9,990 nucleotides of DNA, from the NCBI GenBank assembly GCA_937885735.1, contig CALABN010000005.1, forward strand, positions 1 to 9,990. The letters run 5' to 3'. Source of the DNA: an uncultured Bacteroidota bacterium. GTDB taxonomy: Bacteria; Bacteroidota; Bacteroidia; Bacteroidales; SZUA-534. The translations under genes were made by a program, and so were the position numbers. The notes beneath the pieces are model-generated. The model searched no databases and was not told where the DNA came from. It saw nothing but the letters and a program-made list of their open reading frames with translations. Below, in pieces: positions 1-5,028 of this stretch (the first letter of the stretch is position 1; every line of letters begins with the position of its first letter).

Positions 1-19
1 TCACTTTTTTATTTATTGT

Positions 20-265
20 ATGAACATTTACGTTGGTAACCTTAACTACAAGGTTACAGAAAACAGCCTTAAAGAGGTGTTTGCTGAATTTGGCGAGGTT
101 AGTTCTGCTAAAATCATTACTGACAAAGTATCAGGACGAAGCAAAGGTTTCGGATTTGTTGAGATGCCAAATGACGCTGAAGCTCAATCAGCCATTGACG
201 GATTGAACGAAAAGGAACACATGGGTCGCAAATTGGTTGTGAACAAGGCTCGCGCTAAAGAATAA
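20..265 (+). CDS. RRM-domain RNA-binding protein (81 aa)
   Basis: This is a single RNA-recognition-motif protein with almost no sequence outside the fold. RNP2 is IYVGNL (residues 3-8) and RNP1 is KGFGFVEM (residues 42-49), with the aromatic residues that stack on RNA bases (Y4, F44, F46). The end of the domain is at about residues 66-76 and a short basic tail (KARAKE) follows. Stand-alone RRM proteins of 80-110 aa are common in Bacteroidota and Cyanobacteria. They are thought to act as cytoplasmic RNA-binding proteins or chaperones, but the RNA target cannot be read from sequence. Many Bacteroidota homologues carry a glycine-rich C-terminal tail, which is missing here. The ATG at 20 gives the expected MNIYVGNL start. 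Only 19 bases precede it, so the promoter is outside the window. A terminator follows, so it is probably monocistronic at its 3' end. Confidence 0.95.
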   Translation: MNIYVGNLNYKVTENSLKEVFAEFGEVSSAKIITDKVSGRSKGFGFVEMPNDAEAQSAIDGLNEKEHMGRKLVVNKARAKE

Positions 266-350
266 CATTCTTTATACGACCTACACTAACCTGTCCTATT
301 TTGAATTTTTGTTACTGACTACAAACCAATTACAAAAATAAAGCGCTGTA

Positions 351-381
351 AAGCCCGATTCTTTGGAATTCGGGCTTTTTT
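351..381 (+). terminator. Intrinsic terminator of the RRM gene
   Basis: AAGCCCGA (351-358) pairs with TCGGGCTT (370-377). The pairing can extend inward through TTC/GAA with one bulged base. A run of six T (376-381) follows. This is a standard rho-independent terminator about 85 bases after the RRM stop codon. Confidence 0.88.
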
Positions 382-455
382 GTTGTCATAAGTTTTGAAA
401 CGGGTAATTGTTGAATTGCTGAGTTATTCTTAATTGTTTTTCCTTTTCATCTCAT

Positions 456-479
456 TCACTTTTCTTTAGAGAAAAGTGA
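456..479. repeat. Perfect hairpin, 10-bp stem, TTAG loop
   Basis: TCACTTTTCT (456-465) and AGAAAAGTGA (470-479) are exact reverse complements around the loop TTAG. No T tract follows on either strand, so it is not an obvious terminator. It lies 12 bases before the larger nested inverted repeat and may be part of the same dispersed intergenic element. Confidence 0.75.
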
Positions 480-491
480 CAAAAGAACTTG

Positions 492-631
492 GCCACCGTG
501 ATGCTTCGCTAAAAAACACTACGGAATGGCTATGCGGGCGTAAACTCGCACGATTTGCAATCGTGCTCAAACACACGCCCTATTTAACGCCATTCCTGCG
601 TGTTTTTCCGGGCGCTCACCATCAATGTGGC
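492..631. repeat. Nested inverted repeat, about 140 bp
   Basis: Six perfectly complementary blocks nest around one centre. From outside in they are GCCAC/GTGGC (492-496 with 627-631), GATG/CATC (500-503 with 620-623), AAAAACAC/GTGTTTTT (512-519 with 600-607), GGAATGGC/GCCATTCC (523-530 with 589-596), GGGCGT/ACGCCC (536-541 with 575-580) and GCACGATT/AATCGTGC (548-555 with 559-566, loop TGC). That is 39 base pairs in register, separated by small internal loops. Either strand can fold this way, as expected of a palindromic dispersed element (REP, BIME or MITE type) or a structured RNA. No T tract suits it as a terminator. Confidence 0.75.
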
Positions 632-634
632 TGT

Positions 635-653
635 ATGGCCGTTAACCGGCCAT
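635..653. repeat. Hairpin, 7-bp stem, GC-rich
   Basis: ATGGCCG (635-641) pairs exactly with CGGCCAT (647-653) around the loop TTAAC. It abuts the right arm of the large inverted repeat and may mark the edge of the same element. Confidence 0.6.
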
Positions 654-689
654 TATGAATGGCTTCCGTACATATTGGAGGCTGGTATT

Positions 690-767
690 GTTTAAAGTTG
701 AATCGCTTCGCTGTTGAAAGTTTAAAAGTTGAGAGGTTTAGACGCTTCTCTGTTTAGAGGTTTAGAC
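690..767. repeat. Degenerate 8-bp tandem array, GTTKARAN type
   Basis: Ten units of 7-8 bases run head to tail: GTTTAAA, GTTGAATC, GCTTCGCT, GTTGAAA, GTTTAAAA, GTTGAGAG, GTTTAGAC, GCTTCTCT, GTTTAGAG, GTTTAGAC. Most fit GTT(T/G)A(A/G)A plus one base. A divergent unit, GCTTC(G/T)CT, occurs twice, so there is a higher-order pattern on top of the 8-base period. No coding content is seen. Confidence 0.7.
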
Positions 768-786
768 ATTTGTGAATTGTAATTTA

Positions 787-814
787 TTAATCATTAATCG
801 CTAATCGTTAATCA
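787..814. repeat. 7-bp tandem array, TTAATCR, four units
   Basis: The units are TTAATCA (787-793), TTAATCG (794-800), CTAATCG (801-807) and TTAATCA (808-814). The 7-base period is exact and only two positions vary. Confidence 0.8.
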
Positions 815-827
815 TTTCCCCCACTTA

Positions 828-848
828 TGCCTTGTGCCTTGTACCTTT
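828..848. repeat. 7-bp tandem array, TGCCTTG, three units
   Basis: TGCCTTG occurs twice exactly (828-834, 835-841), then as TACCTTT (842-848). The unit is unrelated to its neighbours but has the same 7-base period. Confidence 0.7.
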
Positions 849-855
849 TCCCCTC

Positions 856-883
856 TTAATTGTGAATTCTTAATTCTAAATTG
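856..883. repeat. 7-bp tandem array, TTAATTC type, four units
   Basis: The units are TTAATTG (856-862), TGAATTC (863-869), TTAATTC (870-876) and TAAATTG (877-883). AATT is kept in the same place in every unit. Confidence 0.7.
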
Positions 884-888
884 ATTCA

Positions 889-902
889 GTCCCGTTAGGG
901 AC
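889..902. repeat. REP-like hairpin, left member
   Basis: GTCCC (889-893) pairs with GGGAC (898-902) around the loop GTTA. It is followed by CGTAAGATTGGTAGAAAT. From memory, similar hairpin-plus-tail sequences recur between genes of Bacteroidales, so I call it REP-like. A genome-wide copy count would be needed for certainty. Confidence 0.55.
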
Positions 903-937
903 GTAAGATTGGTAGAAATATTCCCTCCAACAACATT

Positions 938-955
938 GCGTGCCGTCAGGTACGC
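938..955. repeat. REP-like hairpin, right member
   Basis: GCGTGCC (938-944) pairs with GGTACGC (949-955) with one G-T wobble, around the loop GTCA. Size and loop resemble the hairpin 35 bases upstream (loop GTTA), so the two may form one paired REP-type unit. Confidence 0.5.
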
Positions 956-965
956 GACGGTGCGG

Positions 966-1005
966 GTTGAGAGGTTGAGAAGTCGAGAAGTTTAGGAGTT
1001 GAGAA
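966..1005. repeat. 8-bp tandem array, GTTGAGAA, five units
   Basis: The units are GTTGAGAG (966-973), GTTGAGAA (974-981), GTCGAGAA (982-989), GTTTAGGA (990-997) and GTTGAGAA (998-1005). The unit is the same type as in the array at 690-767, so one repeat family occurs twice on either side of the 7-base arrays and REP-like hairpins. Confidence 0.8.
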
Positions 1006-1046
1006 GCAAGCAGAGAACTTTGAGTTTATCCTCTTGTTTCTGCATA

Positions 1047-1074
1047 CTAAATCCTAATTCCTAAATCCTAAATC
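1047..1074. repeat. 7-bp tandem array, CTAAATC, four units
   Basis: The units are CTAAATC (1047-1053), CTAATTC (1054-1060), CTAAATC (1061-1067) and CTAAATC (1068-1074). The array ends one base before the stop codon of the convergent-side DUF4290 gene, so it forms the start of that gene's 3' untranslated region. Confidence 0.85.
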
Positions 1075-1075
1075 G

Positions 1076-1726
1076 TCACTGCTTTTTCTTCTTTTTTCCT
1101 TGATTTTTGTTCTGCTTGCGCTTTTGGTTGTTTGTCTTGCCCTCGTTGCTGTTGTTGGTGGCGTTTTGAGTGCGCAACAATTCGCGGGTGTCCTTAAGTT
1201 TAAGTCCTTCAGGAATTTGCAAGTGACGGCAGGAAATAGCCAGAATATCGTTGAAAATCACTTCGTCAGCAACGGTTTCGCGGTTCCAGGTAAGGAACGA
1301 TTTCTTCATTTGGTTGGCCACAACTTCAATCAAGGCGTCTCTTTCCTCGCCTTCAGGAATTTGGGTTGCCTTGCGTACCATATCTTCCAAAATCTTTCCG
1401 TAATGCTTGAATCGGATTTCGTCAGGATTGCTGTACTTCATTTTTGAAGGCTTTTGGTGCACTTCGGCCTGTGTTGGCAATGGATAAGGGGCGTCAATGT
1501 CCAAATCGAAATCGGAGATTACTGTCAAGTGGTCCCAAAGTTTGTGCTTGTAGTCGGCAACGTCGCGCAATTGTGGGTTCATATTGCCCATTAGTTGTAT
1601 TGTGCTCTTTGCCAAACGGTTGCGTTCGTCCCTGTCTTTGGTGTTCTTGATGATTTCGACCATTTCCTGAACATTGCGACCATATTCGGGCAAATGCAGT
1701 TTGTCTCTGTTTGTATTGTAATCCAT
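1076..1726 (-). CDS. DUF4290 family protein (216 aa)
   Basis: I recognise the DUF4290 family (PF14123), a conserved Bacteroidota protein of unknown function and about 200 aa. The family-like N-terminus is MDYNTNRDKLHLPEYGRN, followed by conserved text such as LMGNMNPQLRDV and KLWDHL and by an acidic-proline stretch (DLDIDAPYPLP). The protein is predicted cytoplasmic: no signal peptide or membrane segment is seen. The last 20 residues are strongly basic and end in five lysines and a glutamine, which suggests nucleic-acid or ribosome contact (inference). The frame stays open 14 codons upstream, to 1768, but an exact promoter -7 box (TACATTTG) lies at 1751-1744. The ATG at 1726 is therefore preferred, with a leader of about 10 bases. 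It lies downstream of the DMT gene on the same strand. I see no terminator at its 3' end. Confidence 0.93.
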   Translation of the reverse strand: MDYNTNRDKLHLPEYGRNVQEMVEIIKNTKDRDERNRLAKSTIQLMGNMNPQLRDVADYKHKLWDHLTVISDFDLDIDAPYPLPTQAEVHQKPSKMKYSNPDEIRFKHYGKILEDMVRKATQIPEGEERDALIEVVANQMKKSFLTWNRETVADEVIFNDILAISCRHLQIPEGLKLKDTRELLRTQNATNNSNEGKTNNQKRKQNKNQGKKKKKQ

Positions 1727-1743
1727 TGCGTTGTGATTTTGTG

Positions 1744-1751
1744 CAAATGTA
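1744..1751 (-). promoter_or_regulatory. Bacteroidota-type -7 box of the DUF4290 gene
   Basis: On the minus strand this reads TACATTTG, an exact match to the Bacteroidota -7 consensus TAnnTTTG. It ends 17 bases before the ATG at 1726. No clear -33 TTTG is seen; a palindrome occupies the spacer instead. Confidence 0.65.
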
Positions 1752-1754
1752 GAA

Positions 1755-1772
1755 ATAAATGTCGACATTTAT
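1755..1772. promoter_or_regulatory. 18-bp perfect palindrome, candidate operator
   Basis: ATAAATGTCGACATTTAT is a perfect 18-base palindrome centred on GTCGAC. It lies three bases upstream of the DUF4290 -7 box, in the promoter spacer, where a bound dimeric regulator would interfere with RNA polymerase. It has no loop, so a DNA-protein site is likelier than an RNA hairpin. The regulator is unknown. Confidence 0.45.
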
Positions 1773-1796
1773 AATGCGATGCGTTTAGGCATCAAT

Positions 1797-2165
1797 TTAT
1801 TTCTTGAAAATGAAATATACGGCCAAAATCAGGAATGCAAAACCTATTATGTGGTTCAGGCGGAAAGTTTCGGTCTTGAACAGCACCAATGTGAATATTG
1901 TGAATACTGTCAAAGATACAACCTCTTGAATCACTTTAAGTTGGATAAGGCTAAACGGTCCGCCGTTTATGTTTGAGCCTATGCGGTTAGCTGGAACCTG
2001 AAAGCAATATTCAAACAGCGCAATGCCCCAACTGATGAGTATCACGGCCCAAAGCCCCAAATCCTTGAATCCGCGCATCTCGCCAAATTTCAGGTGACCG
2101 TACCAGGCAAATGTCATAAACGTGTTGGAAACAATAAGCAACACAACGGTAAGTAGTGGTTTCAT
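1797..2165 (-). CDS. DMT-superfamily membrane protein, DUF486 (122 aa)
   Basis: A small four-helix inner-membrane protein of the DUF486 family (PF04342, DMT/EamA-like superfamily). Usual length is about 110-120 aa, matching 122 here. Hydrophobic segments lie at about residues 4-22, 36-55, 78-97 and 103-120. Family hallmarks are AWYGHLKF (20-27), EYCFQVPANRIG (52-63) and LKVIQEVVSL (76-85). The substrate is unknown; half-size DMT proteins such as EmrE act as dimers, but no efflux function is shown for this family. The frame is open upstream to a TTG at 2210, but that codon lies in the promoter -7 box, so the ATG at 2165 is chosen. The 18 bases just upstream of the start are duplicated in tandem. 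DUF4290 lies downstream on the same strand with its own promoter. Confidence 0.92.
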   Translation of the reverse strand: MKPLLTVVLLIVSNTFMTFAWYGHLKFGEMRGFKDLGLWAVILISWGIALFEYCFQVPANRIGSNINGGPFSLIQLKVIQEVVSLTVFTIFTLVLFKTETFRLNHIIGFAFLILAVYFIFKK

Positions 2166-2200
2166 AATCAGTGTCTTTGAAATAATCAATGTCTTTGAAA
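2165..2200. repeat. 18-bp tandem duplication in the DUF486 gene leader
   Basis: TAATCAGTGTCTTTGAAA (2165-2182) is followed at once by TAATCAATGTCTTTGAAA (2183-2200), with one mismatch. It fills the leader between promoter and start codon of the minus-strand DUF486 gene. Confidence 0.9.
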
Positions 2201-2207
2201 ACGGGCG

Positions 2208-2235
2208 CAAATGTAGAAAAGTTTTCTTCCCACAA
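2208..2235 (-). promoter_or_regulatory. Promoter of the DUF486 gene
   Basis: On the minus strand, TACATTTG (2215-2208) matches the Bacteroidota -7 consensus exactly. A TTG lies 17 bases upstream (2235-2233) as a possible -33 element. The predicted leader is about 35 bases and contains the tandem 18-bp duplication. Confidence 0.65.
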
Positions 2236-2365
2236 GGTGAGATGCCTTGTCCGTTTTCAGAAGTTTTTTGTTTTTTTAGGTTTATGTTGCACGTGTAATT
2301 TTATTTTTATTTAAAAACGGTGAATTTATAGAACTTACTTTTCGTGAAAGATGCATCGGTTATTG

Positions 2366-2373
2366 TATCTTTA
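2366..2373 (+). promoter_or_regulatory. Possible -7 box for the DUF4293-TPR operon
   Basis: TATCTTTA matches TAnnTTTG at all but the last position and lies 68 bases upstream of the DUF4293 start at 2442. No good -33 match is seen at normal spacing. Confidence 0.35.
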
Positions 2374-2441
2374 GCCCCGATTTCGGTGTGTTGGAACGGC
2401 ATTTGCTTTCACGCATCAGTATGGATTTAATTTTTATAAAA

Positions 2442-2909
2442 ATGATACAGAGAATTCAGTCAATCTTCCTCTTTGTCGCAAGCGCACTGACGCTTTGCCT
2501 GTTTTTTACGCCATTCATCGGCCTCGATTTTGGACAAGGGTTTTCCAATATTTCGGTATGCCGAATGATGCCCGTTTTGCAAGGGTTCCAGCCTACTGCA
2601 ATGTTGCCGTTGGCCATTTTGGCGGGTACGGCATTTGTACTGTGCTTTATGTCGATTTTCCTTTACCGTAACCGTACTCTGCAGATGAAGGTTGTACGTG
2701 TCAATTCATTTCTACAGATTGCCATACTGATAGTTATGATTGTGTATGTCTATATGTTCATTAAGGATTTAGATGATGACACAACAATTCATTATACATT
2801 ATATTTGACATTGGTTTTTCCTATCGTAAATATGATATTGCTTGGGCTTGCTCGCAAGAGAATCAAAGCCGATGACGATTTGGTGAAATCGGCTGACAGA
2901 TTGCGCTAA
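2442..2909 (+). CDS. DUF4293 family membrane protein (155 aa)
   Basis: I recognise DUF4293 (PF14126), a Bacteroidota-specific integral membrane family of about 140-160 aa with unknown function. The typical N-terminus MIQRIQSIFLF is present. Four hydrophobic helices lie at about residues 6-28, 54-75, 88-108 and 117-137, with a short charged cytoplasmic tail (RKRIKADDD onwards). There are no catalytic motifs. The frame stays open upstream to a GTG at 2388 and an ATG at 2421, but the family start at MIQRIQ favours the ATG at 2442. The TPR gene begins 17 bases after its stop, so the two are probably one operon. Pairing with a secreted TPR protein suggests a cell-envelope role, but that is inference. 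Confidence 0.9.
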   Translation: MIQRIQSIFLFVASALTLCLFFTPFIGLDFGQGFSNISVCRMMPVLQGFQPTAMLPLAILAGTAFVLCFMSIFLYRNRTLQMKVVRVNSFLQIAILIVMIVYVYMFIKDLDDDTTIHYTLYLTLVFPIVNMILLGLARKRIKADDDLVKSADRLR

Positions 2910-2926
2910 TTGGTTAACCTGTAGCA

Positions 2927-4780
2927 ATGTCGTCTGCAAATCTCAAACTGAAGTTGTGTTGCCTGCTGGTTGGCTTGTCGGCTACGCTTGTGTCGTTTGG
3001 CCAGTTGCAGAATTCCGAACCTTTGCCCGACAATCAGTTGGGTTTGCAGTATTACCGAAATGGCGAGTATCAAAAGTCAGCCGACATTTTCGGGCGTCTT
3101 TACCAACAGAGCCATTCCGATTTCAACTACAGTTATTACCTCAATTCGCTGTTGCGTGTTTCTGACTATGAATCTGCTGAAGAATTGGTTAACAGTCAGA
3201 TAAAGTTCAGCAGGCAGAATCTGAAATATGTTGTCGACTTGGGCCAGGTTTACAGCCTGCGTGGCAACGACGACAAGGCCCGACAGGTTTATCAGCAGGC
3301 CATAAAGAAACTCACGCCCGACGTCAACAAGATTTTGCAGTTGGCCTCGGCATTCATTGGCTACAGGCTATTCAACTATGCCGAAAACACTTATGTTGAA
3401 GGTCGGAAAATGCTGAAAGGCGCATACGATTTTCGTTTTGAGACAGCGCAATTGTTTTACTATCAGCGCAATTACGAGCGTATGGTTGAAGAGTACCTTG
3501 AATTGCTCAAGATTAGCGATGCTTACATTCAGCAGGTGCAGAACAATCTTCAGCAGGCCATTTACAGCGATACCGACGACAATCTTGACAATATCCTGAT
3601 AAGCAAACTGTTGGCCTATTCACAGCAAAATCCCGACGTCACCATATATAATGAGTTGCTCATTTGGATTTACTGCCAGGACAAGAAGTTCAAGTTGGCT
3701 TTGATACAGGCGAAGGCCCTCGACCGCCGTCTTTCCGAAAACGGCAAGCGTGTGATTGAATTGGCGCGTATAGCCACTGACAACAACGATTTCCAGACAG
3801 CGATAGATGCCTATCAGTACGTGATTGACAAGGGTGGAAATCAGGAATATACATTTGAGGCGCGTAGCGAGATGTTGCAGGTTATGTTTCGCCGTGTGGA
3901 ACTTGGTATTGATAATCAAGTGTCTGACTACGAACAACTTGAACAGGCGTTGACTGACGCTTTGCAGGATATGGGTGTAAACGACGAGACTGTCGATTTG
4001 GTCCGCAATCTTGCAAAACTCAAGTCGATATATTTGGGCAAGACGGCTGATGCACAGTTCCTTTTGGAAGATGCACGTTCAATTCAGCGCATTGACAAAC
4101 AGACACGTGCGTTAATCAACATAGAGCTTGCCGACGTTTACCTGATGCAGGGCAACGATGTAGATGCAACTTTGATGTACGCACAGGTGGAGGACAACAA
4201 CAAGAACAACCAGATTGGCTCTGAAGCGCGTCTGCGCAAGGCAAGGCTTGCTTATTACATTGGCAATTTTATGTGGGCGCAGGCCCAACTCGATGCACTC
4301 AAGGCAAGCGTTGAGAAACTTACCGCCAACGACGCCGCTTACTTGTCGTTGCTTATTGAGGACAATGTAGGCTGGGACGATGCTTCCGACACGGCTATGC
4401 TCATTTATGCGAAGGCCGACTTGCTTCATTATCAACATAATGACAGTGTGGCTCTGCATCTTCTCGATTCCATTGTCAACGCCTATCCAAATGCGCCTAT
4501 TGTTGATGAGGCGTGGTATCTAAAGGCGGAAATTTCCAGGGCTAAAAACAGATTTGACGAAGCCGTGGAGGCATACAAGGTGGTTGCCACACAATATTCC
4601 GATGACGTTTTGGCCGACAATGCCACATATATGCTCGCATCGCTATACAAGGACCACTATGACGACAAGCAGTCGGCAATGGAGCAGTATCTGAAGATAA
4701 TCACCGATTACGCCAGCAGTATTTTCGTGATAGAGGCCCGCAAAAACTATCGTCTGCTTCGTGGCGATAAGATAGAATGA
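2927..4780 (+). CDS. Secreted tetratricopeptide-repeat protein (617 aa)
   Basis: A long alpha-helical repeat protein, probably periplasmic. Residues 1-25 form a signal peptide (KLK, then CCLLVGLSATLVSFG) with likely cleavage before Q26. The two cysteines sit in the hydrophobic core, with no lipobox, so it is not an obvious lipoprotein. TPR-like helix pairs are visible at about 35-66, 101-130, 279-302, 397-425, 435-460, 527-558 and 564-596. The last two (DEAWYLKAEISRAKNRFDEA and the following unit) resemble YbgF/BamD-type periplasmic TPRs. Such proteins scaffold envelope complexes; the partner cannot be inferred. No enzymatic motif is seen. The start at 2927 is 17 bases after the DUF4293 stop. 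No strong terminator follows: a GGCAG/CTGCC hairpin at 4795-4811 lacks a T tract. Confidence 0.88.
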   Translation: MSSANLKLKLCCLLVGLSATLVSFGQLQNSEPLPDNQLGLQYYRNGEYQKSADIFGRLYQQSHSDFNYSYYLNSLLRVSDYESAEELVNSQIKFSRQNLKYVVDLGQVYSLRGNDDKARQVYQQAIKKLTPDVNKILQLASAFIGYRLFNYAENTYVEGRKMLKGAYDFRFETAQLFYYQRNYERMVEEYLELLKISDAYIQQVQNNLQQAIYSDTDDNLDNILISKLLAYSQQNPDVTIYNELLIWIYCQDKKFKLALIQAKALDRRLSENGKRVIELARIATDNNDFQTAIDAYQYVIDKGGNQEYTFEARSEMLQVMFRRVELGIDNQVSDYEQLEQALTDALQDMGVNDETVDLVRNLAKLKSIYLGKTADAQFLLEDARSIQRIDKQTRALINIELADVYLMQGNDVDATLMYAQVEDNNKNNQIGSEARLRKARLAYYIGNFMWAQAQLDALKASVEKLTANDAAYLSLLIEDNVGWDDASDTAMLIYAKADLLHYQHNDSVALHLLDSIVNAYPNAPIVDEAWYLKAEISRAKNRFDEAVEAYKVVATQYSDDVLADNATYMLASLYKDHYDDKQSAMEQYLKIITDYASSIFVIEARKNYRLLRGDKIE

Positions 4781-4877
4781 ACGTTGGTTAAATAGGCAGA
4801 ATGTCACTGCCACAATAAAATACACTTGTCGCCTTCAGCCCGCATCATTGACTAATGTCGATGCATCAACTTTTTCC

Positions 4878-4907
4878 TTGCTTTTTCCTTATAGAGTGCT
4901 AACTTTA
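4878..4907 (+). promoter_or_regulatory. Candidate promoter of the DUF4301 operon
   Basis: TTG (4878-4880), a 19-base spacer, then TAACTTTA (4900-4907) match the Bacteroidota -33/-7 pattern except for the final G of TAnnTTTG. A leader of about 115 bases would precede the ATG at 5029. The rest of the 248-base gap shows no strong structure. Confidence 0.45.
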
Positions 4908-5028
4908 TAGTATCAGATATATGTCGAAATCATAAGGCCGATTCTGTAAGAACCGAATGTTTATATGAATCACTTTTTGAAAAATTGGTTAAACGTTAAA
5001 TTGTTGAACACACCTTAATTCAGAACTT

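Larger units (their letters stand above)
382..1075. other. Gene-free region rich in inverted and short tandem repeats
   Basis: About 700 bases lie between the RRM terminator and the 3' end of the DUF4290 gene, with no convincing gene. The stretch instead holds a 10-bp-stem hairpin (456-479), a nested inverted repeat (492-631), a 7-bp hairpin (635-653), short-period tandem arrays (690-767, 787-814, 828-848, 856-883, 966-1005, 1047-1074) and two REP-like hairpins (889-902, 938-955). These are annotated separately. Open frames across it run through perfect inverted repeats and have no recognisable protein content. Confidence 0.8.

Noticed and set aside
476..658. 60-codon open frame on the plus strand
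   Set aside because: It runs straight through the nested perfect inverted repeat, has no family resemblance and no promoter-like element, so non-coding repeat DNA explains it better.
690..1074. Possible CRISPR array
   Set aside because: Units are only 7-8 bases, adjacent without spacers and of several unrelated sequences. No cas gene is present.
1100..1447. Hydrophobic plus-strand frame opposite DUF4290
   Set aside because: It is the antisense of a recognised family gene; the apparent hydrophobic start is the complement of the lysine-rich tail codons.
1727..1768. Upstream start for DUF4290 adding 14 residues
   Set aside because: This would lie within and upstream of the exact -7 box and palindrome, and family members begin at MDYN-like sequence.
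1778..1793. GATGC/GCATC hairpin after the DUF486 gene as its terminator
   Set aside because: The stem is only 5 bp and lacks a T tract on the minus strand.
4795..4811. GGCAG/CTGCC hairpin after the TPR gene as a terminator
   Set aside because: The stem is only 5 bp with a 7-base loop and no T tract follows.
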